A stretch of DNA of 64,000 nt from Patella vulgata. Lineage: Eukaryota > Mollusca > Gastropoda > Patellidae. Positions within the stretch are counted from its first letter, which is position 1, and each line of letters opens with the position of its first letter. The notes below the pieces were generated by a model. The model did not search any database, was not told the origin of the DNA, and was given only the letters and a program-made list of their open reading frames with translations. The stretch spans positions 78,580,767 through 78,644,766 of the forward strand of contig NC_065882.2 in the NCBI RefSeq assembly GCF_932274485.2, in the 5' to 3' direction. Positions 38,101 through 42,438 of the stretch are shown piece after piece. The translations under genes were made by a program, and so were the position numbers.

Positions 38101-41100
38101 AACAGTCTCTGTTGCAAATATTATTTTTGATCTAAAGTAAATTGTTGAATTCGTCATTTACTGGTGATATCGAGAAAACGCATCCTAATAAAAAATACTA
38201 TTCGTGAATATAGAAATAACCATCCATTAACCGATATAGGTTACTGTGTCTTGCATGTGGCCTGTACTCGTTATTTCGATTTCTCGCTTGACCTGACAAG
38301 GAGTGGGGTTCAACCTCGTGGAGTTTCGCTACGTCCTTGTCCTTCTTACCCCCCCCCCCCTAAGGACACCTACGCGCAAGGAACATTGTCTAGTCAGAAA
38401 GTAGCAATGAAATAGATTTTAACGTCCAACTCTTCTACTCCGATACGCCATACAGTGCGTTATGAGGGTATCGTGTGACCTACTCTTATATCGACTTCCA
38501 CCTGTCAAAAGTTCTTTTACGCTAATATGTACGAACAACTAGACATCTGTTCTACGACCCTTCATCCTGCACCAGAAAGAAAAAGTTAAAGCCTATTTAA
38601 ATGTATTTGCTTTAGTCAAGATAGTGATGCTTTAGGATCATAATAGAGGGCTGTTCTCTAGATTCAAAGGGTAAGAAACCACACCATTAAACCTGTCACA
38701 TGGTGCTTCTAGTCCTTCTTTGTTAAGCTCTGTGAAAAAATTGTAATTATGTTGAATTTGGGGTTGTTCAAATTTCCTTCTTTCGGGAATTTTAACATTT
38801 TAATATTAAAGAATAGGAGCAAATATTATTTTTATTATTATTTTGTGCCCGTGTCTTAAAATAGGAGGCAATATGTGTTTTATTATTAAGGATACATTAT
38901 TCAAGAGCTAACCTTGCCTTTTGCAGGTCTATTTTTAGGCCTTAAATGTTATATAATTTATTAATTAGAAATATATTAACATGCCAAGACCATAATTAAC
39001 TCTCGATGGCATCGGATGCTCGAGATTAAAACTAGATCAGAACGGTTCGGCCATTTAATGTTTTAATTTAAAAAATGGAGAATATACAAGTACCGTAGTT
39101 ACAATAATAAGCAATCAATGCACACATCCTGTCAAAACTACAATCAGTGATAACCTGGCTAAGAAAAAAGTAATTTGAATGAAATGTTCAATACATGAAA
39201 TGAAATGAAATGAAATGGAGTTTAACGTCCTACTGTTCTGCTCCTAACCTGGGCTAATGAAGACGGGCATATGCCATACAGTGTGCTATGAGGTAAATTT
39301 TGCCCGGACAGTGGCACTCCGGCCTACTCTTATATCGAATTCCAACTGCAAAGGGATCTTTTACGTGCACGCCAATGTGTACACGGGACCTCGGTTTTTC
39401 GTTCCATCCGAACGACTAGACAGCTTTCCTTGTCAGGCCCTACGTCCTGCATCACTGACAAGGGAGAACCACGCTGATTGGTTAATCAAATGTCTGATGT
39501 CATAGGGTCAAAAGCCGCTCGTATGACCTCTGACGTTACCTATCGCAACATCCTGTCAGATCTTCATGTAGTGTAGGCCATCGAAAGTATTAAAAAACGA
39601 AACGAAATATACATCTGTAGTGTAATCAGATTGGTGGCTAACCAGGAACTGATCAAACATTTCCTACTTTACTCCCACGTGGTGCTTTACATTATTTAAC
39701 AATTTTATATATAGATTATCTGTCACCGTATGTTTACATTAGAGAAGAAAACTCGAACCACAGCCAAAAGAAAAAGTTGATCGAGACCTTAGGCGTGTAA
39801 TAAAAGTCGTGTAATACAGATTAAAACTCTATTAGTTGACAGTTGGCCAGACAAAATGTCAAATCGTATGACCGAAGTCATTTCAACTACTTTTTATTGC
39901 TCTTTAAACACAGCGTAAATTATTAGAATATCCAGATGATTTGCTGTCTGTGTTGCTGATCAAAGTTTCTGGACAATAATTTGTCACGATAAAGGATGAT
40001 TACATGTCTATTTCCAGTTCAAAGGTGCTCGACTTTAAATTACAAATACAACTCGGCGCGGATATATAGCGGGTGCAGGGTTGCTCCCCCCTATTTTATT
40101 AGACAATTTACAATTCTGGGCTAGATCTATTCCTTAAGGCCAACTCAAGATTTCGTCAAGGTCGCCGAGATGTAAATGAGGTTAGGGCACGTGATTGTTC
40201 ATGAGGCTGTAGGTTTAGGGTTGAAATTAGTGCTACTCCTGTTTACATCTCGTGACCTTTAACCAAGCTTGAAGATGGCCTTATGAAATAGATCTAGATA
40301 CTATTCTGTTTTGTATTGAATATATCTTCACTACAATTGGGACGCCTCCCAATATTAACACTGATTACAAGATGATTGTTGTATTATCCTCATCAATTTA
40401 TCATATGTATACCTTGGGGGCATGGATGGCCGAATGGTTAGCGCATGCGCGTTGTATCATAATGTATTTCATTAAGAAATGAAATGAAATGAAATGTGGT
40501 TTAACGTCATACTATTCTGCTCCTAACTGGGCTAATGATGACGGGCATATGCCATACAGTGTGCTATGAGGGTAACTTTTCCCGGACAGCGGCACTACGG
40601 CCTATCAGACAAGAAATATCCAATAATCTTACTACTAGATGCCAATGTTATGTAAAATGTAATATAATCCCAAAAGGTCCATCAACATGCCCTTTTATAA
40701 CAGAAGATCTTATATTTGTTCATGGCAAGCTTCAAAACCTTTATTTGGTTTGGTCCGCTCGCGGCTCTTTCTTTATTATATGTTTCCACATATCGGTAAG
40801 AAATCATAACTACGCTACAGGCACCAATATTGCGAAAAGATATGAACGACTCATAACAAACAAATTCAAAAGGATCGGATCATTATGAAAACCCTTCAGG
40901 TGCTAGAAAGATTTTGTGATAGTGGAGAATAACCTTGGAATTGATTGAACATTATTGCGCATCAGTAGCATTCTCCCTCCCCCACCGTCATTAGCCTAGT
41001 CGGACGCTATATACAAAGGATAGACAATCCGTTTACATTTCAGAAAGATGCGTTCATCACTAAATCCTATAACGATCTGGTAAGACATATTAACAAAGAA

Positions 41101-42438
41101 GGATAACTCTGGCGGTGATTATCGAAAAATAATGAAAGTTTATAGGATTCTACGTTTCAATGAGATAAGACAACCCATATCAATTTTAAAAACATATTGA
41201 TTGTTAGCACCACAGAGGCTACAATTATTGTGACTCGTTCTTTATGGCATTTATTTCCGTAGTCTATTATACTGGTAATCTATAGACGTTTTCCTTGAAA
41301 TGAGATTAGCAACTCACGTATCGTGCAGTGTGGCCTATATAGTGTATTCGACCAAGAAATGCGTGATTTAATAAAATGAAATGGGCTTTAGAGTCTTCTA
41401 TTTATGATCCGACTAGGCTAATGAAGACGGGCAAAAACCATACATTGATCTATTAGAAAATTTTGTCCCGAATTTCTCGTCAACACCGGGATCGAAAACG
41501 GAACCTCCAGGTTAGCCAGCAAAACTTTTACGCAAACGGATACCGCGACCCTCATCAAAACTGAGGATTGTTGAAAATGATAAGGCATCCTCATTTAAGG
41601 TTATGTACGACCATACTAAAATGTGGTTGTACAAAAAAAAACGACAAAACAAATATTTAATCTATTTTGGTATATTTTATTTATTTGTTTAATTTGTCTT
41701 TTCAGGTTTGTCGCCATTGTGTTTCCCATCAAGGCGCACATCCTGTGTACAAGAAAGAAGATCATTGGAGTTGTTGCTTCTATCTGGCCAATCGCAGTTT
41801 GTTGTGGATTACCTACCGTTTTATTCAACATAGTTGTGCCCCTTGCACCAGGACATCCAGTGTCGTTGTGTCAGTTGATCTTTCCGACCGGACACCATTC
41901 AACATTTCTCGCCTTTAAATATTTGGAAAGTTGTTTCTATTATATAATACCTATCATAACACAAGTTGTTCTTTATTCTATAATCGGGCGGCGACTTTAC
42001 GCCAGTACCGAAGAACTCTCCACTAAGTTCCAAATGCGACAGAACTCTAGAAATCGGACAGACAGAGCCTACGAAACTATACGAGCCCGGAAAGGGGTAG
42101 TAAAAATGTTAATTGTTAGTGTTGTGATATACTTTATAAGCTACTCGCCAATCCAAGTCCATTTATTTTATAACACCTTCTCTACCACACCACTACCCAC
42201 AGGCTGGCCTTTCCTGGTTTTCGTCATGACAATGACCCATGTCAATTCAGCAGCCAATCCAGTTCTTTACTGTATATTCAGCCAGAATTTTCGTCGTAAC
42301 TTTAAGAAATGCTTGTGTTATCTCTGTTTCCGCATGCAGAGGAAGGCGTACAGGAGGACACGGTTCGATTCGTTTGATTCTAAAGGAGCCTTGTCGCGTA
42401 GACCAAGTACTACTAAAACGACTGTATCAAGGTTCTGA
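2654..42438 (+). CDS. Class A (rhodopsin-family) GPCR, peptide-receptor type; whole gene span, two coding exons
   Basis: Exons 2654-3096 and 41706-42438 join in phase 2 into a 391-residue seven-helix receptor of the plasma membrane. The N-terminal tail of about 50 residues has three N-glycosylation sequons (Asn8, Asn24, Asn27). Family marks are GN in TM1 (Asn67), NLAIAD in TM2 (Asp96), a likely disulphide Cys123-Cys203, ERF at 147-149 in place of DRY, Trp175 in TM4, Pro230 in TM5, Pro296 in TM6 and NPVLY in TM7 (332-336). A basic helix 8 and Cys350/352/355, possible palmitoylation sites, follow. TM6 reads SYSP where many relatives have CWxP. Length and layout fit neuropeptide receptors, but the ligand cannot be told from sequence. 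The intron (3097-41705, 38,609 bp) is full of transposons. A SLC22 gene converges from downstream. Confidence 0.93.
3149..3342 (-). mobile_element. SINE-A, truncated before the tRNA head
   Basis: GA-rich tail, AAATGGGGTTTAGCGTCCAC, GGTCATTTCGGGACTAACAT, CGCGTAGGGGTCTTTAGCAG, GGCGACCCTACTCCTTGTCA. Lies 52 bases into the GPCR intron, so the reading frame after the exon ends in SINE sequence. Confidence 0.85.
3944..4557 (-). mobile_element. SINE-B, full length, interrupted by SINE-A
   Basis: Tail GAAATGAAATTGGGTTTAACG, then TGGGCTAATGAAGACGGGCA, TTTTACGTGCACGCCA, and after the insert CGTGCACGCCAATGTCTACA, CATCACTGACAATGGGG, CCAATGCAGGGATCGAAG (B-box region) and the head CTTACCCACCGTGATCC. The insert is 4107-4363. 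Confidence 0.88.
4107..4363 (+). mobile_element. SINE-A, full length, nested in SINE-B
   Basis: A-box-like TGACCGAATGGTTAGCACG, B-box-like GGTTTCGATTCCC, body TTGTACGTGACAAGGAGTAG, end GTGGACGTTAAACCCCATTT plus CT-rich tail. The 11-bp target duplication CGTGCACGCCA lies at 4096-4106 and 4364-4374. The head length (long extra arm between the boxes) suggests a Ser/Leu-type tRNA origin, which is inference. Confidence 0.92.
4675..4857. repeat. 183-bp near-perfect hairpin
   Basis: 88-bp arms (4675-4762 and 4770-4857) are reverse complements with about one mismatch, around a 7-base loop ATTGTGC. Each arm has the order TTGATAACG, stem, CGAAACGTCGTGC, TGTATAATAAACCAGTG. A diverged single copy of this order lies at 30265-30345. 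Confidence 0.92.
4865..5985. other. Unassigned intronic sequence
   Basis: No feature supported. Two isolated starts of TTAAAGG type (5054, 5934) recall the TTAA elements but lack opposing ends. 3343-3943 is likewise empty. Confidence 0.4.
5986..6125 (-). mobile_element. SINE-A, degenerate
   Basis: GAAATGGGGATTAACGTCCA, GTCAGGTCATTTTAGGAC and GTGTCTTTAGCGGTAAGAGGAAA are recognisable. The head half has decayed. Confidence 0.55.
6245..6450 (-). mobile_element. SINE-B, degenerate, no tail
   Basis: CACGCAGTGCGATTTGAGGG, TTTTCCCGGACA, GCGTACACGGGACCGCG and CAGTCCTGCATCGCTGACAAGG match the SINE-B middle. It is followed by poly-C. Confidence 0.55.
6767..7368. mobile_element. Fold-back DNA element E1 with modular palindromes
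   Basis: 602 bp with terminal inverted repeats of about 165 bp (ends TATGGTGGCTGTTAGCGGCC) that match except for a 9-base unit (AAGTCGAC-type) in the left arm. The 6-bp target duplication GTTAAA lies at 6761-6766 and 7369-7374. The interior is three palindromes (about 6825-6937, 7087-7170, 7211-7310), each with a 23-bp spacer, and a unique insert at 6938-6999. It has no coding capacity: the frames through it are translations of the palindromes. The superfamily is not assigned. A 6-bp TSD is known for Dada and Polinton elements, but the ends do not point to either. Confidence 0.88.
7371..7994. mobile_element. Long-inverted-repeat element E3, copy A
   Basis: The left arm (7371-about 7640) and right arm (about 7750-7994) are reverse complements over long stretches. 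Ends are TAAAGGACAAT, with shared blocks around CAGTCATTATCACAT, CCAAATATAATTTTAACACA, GATAGCTGAGTAATACA and GAGGATA-CT-ACAATTCA. E1 lies at its extreme left edge. No reading frame of note. No convincing target duplication of its own was found. Confidence 0.8.
8112..8290 (+). mobile_element. SINE-A, degenerate
   Basis: GGGGTGTGGGCGAATGGTCTTA (A-box region), TTGTTCGATTCCTA (B-box region), TTTTCCCCCACTGCTAAAGAC, TAGCGAATTATTG, CCAAATGACATAG. Confidence 0.6.
8331..8900. other. Unassigned intronic sequence
   Basis: Nothing recognised. The same is true of 9061-9945, 10076-10698 and 11143-11783. Confidence 0.4.
8908..9060. repeat. 26-27 bp minisatellite, about six units
   Basis: Units of the form ATAGGAAGTGACGAAATTAC-ACGCAT. 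Three are almost identical and the outer ones drift. The reverse frame gives a repetitive spurious peptide. Confidence 0.9.
9948..10075 (-). mobile_element. SINE-A 3' end fragments
   Basis: Two short pieces, GAAATGGTGTTTAACGTCCAC at about 9950 and a GA tract with ACGTCGACACAAACTGTCATTT at about 10030. No head. Confidence 0.5.
10699..10869 (+). repeat. Family D repeat, 5' half
   Basis: AAGAGCTAAATCTGCCTATT, GTCTTTCTTTAGGTCTTAAATG, ATCAACTCTCGATACCATCGG and TTAGAACGGTTCGG follow in the order of the full copies at 23771 and 59338. It ends near AAAAATGGATAATGGAGAC. Confidence 0.75.
10990..11142 (+). mobile_element. SINE-B 3' fragment
   Basis: ACATAAAAGTATCTTTGACCG, CCGCTGTCTGGCAAAATTACC, TCATAGCGTATGCCCGTCTTC and GTTAAACCCCATTG are the last 150 bp of SINE-B. 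The small frame over it (10925-11113) is therefore spurious. Confidence 0.7.
11788..12275. mobile_element. TTAA-flanked non-autonomous DNA element
   Basis: Ends AGGGCCAATCCCGAT and ATCGGGATATAGTCCC form an imperfect inverted repeat. TTAA lies directly outside both (11784-11787, 12276-12279), as in Kolobok or piggyBac-type insertions. 488 bp, no coding frame. One end of the same family occurs at 36491. Confidence 0.75.
12437..12705 (+). mobile_element. SINE-B, 3' two thirds
   Basis: TTGTCAGTGATGCAGGACC, GGACGAAAAACCGAGTTCCC, GGCGTGCACGTAAAAGATCC, CATTAGCCCAGTTCGGAGC, GGACGTTAAACCCCATTTGA. An opposed tail fragment follows at about 12708-12762, so the two ends can pair. Confidence 0.8.
12708..12762 (-). 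mobile_element. SINE-B tail fragment, inverted to its neighbour
   Basis: AAATGAAATAGGGTGGGTTTAACCTACTG and TGCTAATGAAGTCGG, the 3' end in reverse. Confidence 0.65.
12763..14815. other. 2 kb of unassigned intronic sequence
   Basis: The longest stretch in the first third without a recognisable repeat. Only a small hairpin (CCTATCTTGAGCCGAGATAGG near 13560) and a frame of 97 codons at 14516-14809 with no family resemblance. Confidence 0.4.
14820..14985 (+). mobile_element. SINE-C head, degenerate
   Basis: GGGGTGTCCTGGTGTCTTAC, TGGTCGGTCACCTTTGGCTTGCGGTCGTGGTT and GGCTCGGAGATAG parallel the head of the SINE-C at 21174 (GGTCACCTCTGGCTTGCG). It runs into a minus SINE-A. Confidence 0.5.
14988..15190 (-). 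mobile_element. SINE-A, nearly full length
   Basis: GAGAGAGTTAAACGTCTACTC, GGTCATTTCGGGAATTGCATA, GTGTAGGGGTCTTTTATAG, GGTGACCCTACTACTGGTCA, TGGGATCGAACCCAC (B-box region). Confidence 0.7.
15388..17325 (+). repeat. Interspersed repeat with ATACGCCCAC ends
   Basis: Starts at a hairpin (ATACGCCCACATTTACATGT mirrored by GTGGACGTAT), then TCCGTCCGTCCGTT. Degenerate blocks follow several times: ATCCGATTTTGATGAAACTT, GATCTTGGTTCCTTTCGAA, GGATTATGGC, GCAAATAGTGTAAAA. It ends near GTGGGCGTATCCTGCC at 17303-17320, a partial inverse of the start. A SINE-C tail is inserted near 16028. No long frame. Its superfamily is not recognised. Confidence 0.6.
16028..16135 (+). mobile_element. SINE-C tail
   Basis: TAACCTAGTGGGTTGCTTCC and CCTGCGATATCACCTCGGTGG, AGCGGACGTAAAATAC with ACTAACTAAC. 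This tail type resembles SINE tails known from molluscs. Sits inside the 15388-17325 repeat. Confidence 0.6.
17393..18885 (+). mobile_element. Tc1-type DNA transposon, copy 1
   Basis: The element is bounded by inverted repeats of about 36 bp (start TATACTATTCAAAAAAAGTA, mirrored at 18850-18885), with TA at both ends as expected for Tc1/mariner. It is about 97% like copy 2 by eye. It sits in the GPCR intron, just beyond the end of the 15388-17325 repeat. It is non-autonomous because its transposase frame is broken. Confidence 0.93.
17690..18667 (+). pseudogene. Tc1-type transposase, copy 1 (broken)
   Basis: The start MRRLTQNERLRALGM leads into a helix-turn-helix DNA-binding region (VVARTMNVSQSVISRLW) and a GRPR hinge. 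The frame then stops at 17879-17881, where about 32 bases present in copy 2 are missing. A further 12-base deletion near 18001, one extra base in the AT-rich run, and TGG changed to TAG near 18224 also disrupt it. The C-terminal half (18308-18667) stays open and keeps QDDNARCH and LSPIEHVWD, the last two DDE sites. Confidence 0.92.
18886..19513. other. Unassigned intronic sequence
   Basis: Nothing beyond a CT tract near 19043. 19818-20665 holds a SINE-B scrap near 20090 and poly-C. 21430-21960 and 22126-22875 look empty. Confidence 0.4.
19527..19804 (-). mobile_element. SINE-A, full length
   Basis: All parts are present, from the GA tail and GGGGTTTAACGTCCACTC to the head CTAACCATTCGGCCATCCA. 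Target duplication TTTATTGGTAAAG (13 bp) at 19514-19526 and 19805-19817. Confidence 0.92.
20666..21010 (-). mobile_element. SINE-B, full length
   Basis: Tail GAAATGGGGTTTAACGTCCTAC, TGGGCTAATGATGACGGGAA, TTTTTCCTGCACGTCAATCTG, CAGGCTCCCAACCTGCACC, GTCGGGATCGAACCTGCGAG (B-box region), head TAACTTAGCCACCACTGCACC. Confidence 0.88.
21174..21412 (+). mobile_element. SINE-C, full length
   Basis: Head GGGGTGGTCTAGAGTGTCACG with GCTGGCCGGTCACCTCTGGC, body CTCAACCTCGTGGGTTTATTCC, TTTCCTCCCACAGG, tail TGCGATATCACCTTCGGTGG, AGCGGATGTTAAACAC. Confidence 0.7.
21967..22115 (-). mobile_element. SINE-A 3' half with long (GA)n tail
   Basis: About 37 bases of GA repeat, then AAATGGGGTTTAACGTCCAC to GGGTAGGGGTCTTTAGCAGT. 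Flanking GTGGCTGCTTAATA at 21954-21967 and 22112-22125 is a likely target duplication, so this is a 5'-truncated insertion. Confidence 0.85.
22880..22955 (-). mobile_element. SINE-A 3' end
   Basis: GAGAGAGAGAGGAATGGGGTT, CGACACAAACTAGGTCATTTTGGGAC. Head missing. It borders the 22990 satellite. Confidence 0.75.
22985..23312. repeat. Satellite of GTAAAAGAGAGAATGTTATA units
   Basis: Basic unit of about 34 bp (AATGATACTACGTAAAAGAG, AGAATGTTATATCT). A longer unit of about 61 bp adds ATATAATGAAGAGAGAATG and is itself repeated. Degenerate units continue after the SINE-B at 23693-23760 and near 24190. Confidence 0.9.
23367..23692 (-). mobile_element. SINE-B lacking its 3' tail, inside a satellite
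   Basis: Runs from CCTGGGCTAATGAAGACGGG to the head CTTACCCACTTAGCCACGTGATCC. ATGATACTAA flanks it on both sides (23357-23366, 23693-23702), but that is also the satellite monomer, so it is weak evidence for a target duplication. Confidence 0.85.
23771..24172 (+). repeat. Family D repeat, full-length copy
   Basis: About 400 bp from TAATTAAACATACATTATGC through TCTGCCTATTGTAGGTC, ATAATCAACTCTCGATATCA, ATAATCAAGACTATG, AATTTGACTGAAATTTTCAG to TTTATCTAATTTCC. No coding frame. The reverse-strand copy at 59338-59743 has the same extent. Confidence 0.8.
24285..24472 (-). mobile_element. SINE-B, degenerate and internally deleted
   Basis: GAATGAAATAATGTCCCCACG, AATAAAGACGGGCATC, then directly TTGAGATCGACCCCTGG and GAGCCACCGTGGCC. 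Confidence 0.6.
24535..25412. mobile_element. Long-inverted-repeat element E3, copy B, interrupted by E2
   Basis: 24535-24674 and 25125-25412 match E3 copy A (GAGGATATCTAACAATTCA, CTAGATAAGATAAG, ATAAAAACATGGTAATGC; then CTCTTATCTAG, GAATTGTCAGATATCCTCT, AATTATATTTGGAACGCG). The outermost left arm is missing. Element E2 splits the centre. Confidence 0.8.
24675..25124. mobile_element. Small DNA element E2 (TATGGCGGGGTAT ends, 6-bp TSD)
   Basis: 450 bp with 13-bp inverted ends TATGGCGGGGTAT, flanked by ATGCAC at 24669-24674 and 25125-25130. The uninterrupted E3 copy has a single ATCCGC at the matching place (7722-7727), which confirms both ends. The interior has short ACTTTCTACT-type repeats and, at 24976-25010, a block like the end of E1 (TATGGTGGCTGATAGTGGCC). 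Confidence 0.85.
25413..26102. other. Unassigned intronic sequence
   Basis: Nothing recognised. 27086-27915 and 29367-30260 are similar. 29370-29510 weakly echoes the 85-bp repeat of the 28311 array. Confidence 0.4.
26113..26490 (+). mobile_element. SINE-B, full-length reference copy
   Basis: The clearest plus-strand copy: head GGGCGTCACGGTGGGTAAGTG, B-box GGTGTTCGATCCC, CATTGGCCGAGAAAGTTCAT, TTGTCAGTGATGCAGG, GCGTGCACGTAAAAGATCCC, GCACACTGTATGACGTATGC, end ATTAAACCCCATTTCATTTC. Target duplication CTTTCTAAGC (26103-26112 and 26491-26500). Its minus strand yields the recurrent spurious peptide beginning MKTGIRHTVCYEG. Confidence 0.92.
26755..27085. repeat. Tandem duplication, two units of 166 bp
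   Basis: TATAAACTGTCACGTCTCGG starts at 26755 and 26921. The copies differ at a few sites and in a G-run near the unit end. Confidence 0.92.
27919..28199 (+). mobile_element. SINE-A, full length
   Basis: GGGGGCGAATGGTTAGCACG, GTGGTTTCGATCCCCCAG, GGACAAGGAATAGGGTCG, CCCTACGCGCAGGCGAATTA, GTCGAGTGGATGTTAAACCC. An extra GC/C-rich stretch sits in the middle. Confidence 0.88.
28311..29010. repeat. Inverted array of short units between 85-bp direct repeats
   Basis: 28311-28395 and 28926-29010 are direct repeats (TTCTGCGTTTGAATATGAAT...CCAGTCTTAACAATAA). Between them, 28395-28560 has units like AATTCGTCCCCTGGAT and 28690-28925 has the opposite orientation (GGGGACGAATAGTCCTA and kin), around a centre of unique AT-rich sequence (28561-28690). 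Confidence 0.85.
29081..29366 (-). mobile_element. SINE-A, full length
   Basis: GA tail plus poly-G, TAACGTCCACTTGACACAAAC, CGACCCTACACCTTGTCACG, CTAACTATTCAGCCATCCAAC. GGAATAA on both sides may be the target duplication. Confidence 0.88.
30265..30345 (+). repeat. Single diverged copy of the 4675-4857 arm
   Basis: TTGATAACGACTTG, GAACCGTCGAAG and TGTAATAAACCATAGTAATTG follow in the same order as in one hairpin arm. The order recalls 3' ends of some retroelements, but the family is not proven. Confidence 0.5.
30581..31237. repeat. Tandem duplication, two units of about 328 bp
   Basis: 30581-30908 is repeated at 30909-31237 almost without change. Most differences lie in a poly-A/T tract near the middle. 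No frame inside. Confidence 0.94.
31411..31674 (-). mobile_element. SINE-A, full length
   Basis: Complete from GGGGTTTAACGTCCACTCG to CTAACCATTCGGCCATCCAA. A perfect 15-bp target duplication, CAGTACAATCTTGGA, at 31396-31410 and 31675-31689. Confidence 0.93.
32165..32275 (-). mobile_element. SINE-B tail fragments next to the 106-bp satellite
   Basis: TTGGCTTACGAATACGGGTATGC and, again, ATGAAATGGGGTTTAACGTCC. The second piece runs straight into the satellite. Confidence 0.6.
32275..32905. repeat. 106-bp satellite, six units
   Basis: Units share AAGCCGGGGCCACA, TTTACAATA, ATCGAT-AGCAGCT and TTTCTCGG-CATCAA. The two central units are almost identical. The part CTCGGCCATCAACGGGATAG with AACCCGGCACC resembles the reverse complement of the SINE-B B-box region. 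Confidence 0.9.
32946..33000. repeat. 28-bp direct duplication
   Basis: GAGTTTACCATTTCAGATCATTACCAA occurs twice in tandem. Confidence 0.92.
33806..33996 (+). repeat. Family D repeat, 3' half
   Basis: CAGTACCCTGGTTACAACAA, GCACACGTCTTGTCAAAACTAC, AAGTAATTGAATGCAATTTTC and GCCAGTTCTTTATCTAAATC match the second half of family D copies at 38893 and 36736. Confidence 0.6.
34490..34990. repeat. Diverged pair of repeats about 335 bp apart
   Basis: CAACATGGAAGGTG (34492), CACTTAAGAAGAGG (34586) and CACTAATTAGCAATTT are echoed by CAACATGAAAGGTG (34830), TACTTAAGAAGAG (34930) and CCCTAATTAGAAATTT. An isolated third CAACATGGAAGGTG lies at 34353. Confidence 0.55.
35635..36062. repeat. Minisatellite of about 40 bp, about ten units
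   Basis: Units contain TCAAATCATATGCCAGAAAC-CACA and AGGCTAACAT. Unit length varies from about 34 to 44. Confidence 0.9.
36405..36965 (+). repeat. Family D repeat split by a TTAA element
   Basis: 36405-36490 (CATGCATTATGCAAGAGCTT...TTAATTAGACATTAA) and 36736-36965 (AGATAATCGAGACTTCG, AATGACAATCGAAGATAG, AATTTGACTGAAATTTTCAG, CTTTATCTAATC) are the two parts. The insert at 36491-36735 is a piece of the TTAA element. Confidence 0.7.
36491..36735 (-). mobile_element. Partial copy of the 11788 TTAA element inside a family D repeat
   Basis: It starts TTAAAGGGACCATCCCGAT and runs as the reverse complement of the right half of the 11788-12275 element (CAAAACCGATTTCCGGACTC, GACTCAATATTTTGAGC read in reverse). 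It interrupts a family D repeat right at its ATTAATTAGACATTAA. The far end is missing. Confidence 0.65.
37505..37620 (+). mobile_element. SINE-B head fragment
   Basis: GGGTTCGCTTCCGGCGATAGCCAAGAAAG-type B-box region and GGCGTGGTGTAGGATC, followed by poly-G. Confidence 0.5.
37676..37800 (-). mobile_element. SINE-A middle fragment
   Basis: CAATTTTATTTCAAACATTCG, TGCGTAGGGGTCTTTAGCAG, TTGCCACGTACAGGCG. Confidence 0.65.
38292..38390 (+). mobile_element. SINE-A middle fragment
   Basis: CCTGACAAGGAGTGGGGTTC, AACCTCGTGGAGTTTCG, then poly-C and CACCTACGCGCAAGG. Confidence 0.6.
38400..38580 (-). mobile_element. SINE-B, degenerate
   Basis: AATGAAATAGATTTTAACGTCC, CGCCATACAGTGCGTTATGAGG, CCTACTCTTATATCGACTTCC, CCTTCATCCTGCACC. 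Confidence 0.65.
38893..39192 (+). repeat. Family D repeat, cut by a SINE-B
   Basis: Starts ATACATTATTCAAGAGCTAACC, with CCATAATTAACTCTCGATGGC and AGAACGGTTCGGCCATTTAA. It ends at AATTTGAATGAAATGTTCAA, where the SINE-B tail at 39193 begins. Confidence 0.75.
39193..39475 (-). mobile_element. SINE-B, head truncated
   Basis: GAAATGAAATGGAGTTTAACG through GGGCTAATGAAGACGGGCAT to CATCACTGACAAGGGAGAACC. It is then cut by family F sequence. Confidence 0.85.
39476..39642 (+). mobile_element. Family F element, right part
   Basis: It shares TGATTGGTTAATCAA-TGTCTGA, AGCCGCTCGTA, CAGATCTTCATGTA and the end AAAACGAAACGAAATA...GTAATCAGATT with 61550-61713. It abuts the truncated head of a SINE-B, so the junction is an old rearrangement or insertion. 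Confidence 0.7.
40122..40308. mobile_element. Small palindromic element
   Basis: Arms CTAGATCTATTCCTTAAGGCCA and TGGCCTTATGAAATAGATCTAG-type continue inward through AGATTTCGTCAAGGTCGCCGAGATGTAAA versus its reverse complement. About 187 bp, no frame. Confidence 0.6.
40417..40475 (+). mobile_element. SINE-A head fragment
   Basis: GGGGGCATGGATGGCCGAATG, GTTAGCGCATGCGCGTTGTATC. It joins an opposed SINE-B tail at 40477. Confidence 0.75.
40477..40612 (-). mobile_element. SINE-B 3' end
   Basis: GAAATGAAATGAAATGTGGTT, CTGGGCTAATGATGACGGGC, GCGGCACTACGGCCTA. Confidence 0.8.
41373..41560 (-). mobile_element. SINE-B, internally deleted
   Basis: AATGAAATGGGCTTTAGAGTC, AGGCTAATGAAGACGGGC, then AACACCGGGATCGAAAACGG and the head ACGGATACCGCGACCC. 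It ends about 145 bases before GPCR exon 2. Confidence 0.7.
41706..42438 (+). CDS. GPCR coding exon 2 (ICL2, TM4 to C-tail and stop)
   Basis: The pyrimidine-rich acceptor ending TTTTCAG at 41705 is followed by G, which completes Arg148, then FVAIVFP. The exon carries TM4 to TM7 and a Ser/Thr/Arg-rich tail (for example RRPSTTKTT) suited to kinase and arrestin control, which is inference. TGA is at 42436-42438. The long third intracellular loop (about residues 240-278) is rich in Arg and Lys, usual for G-protein contact. Confidence 0.94.
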
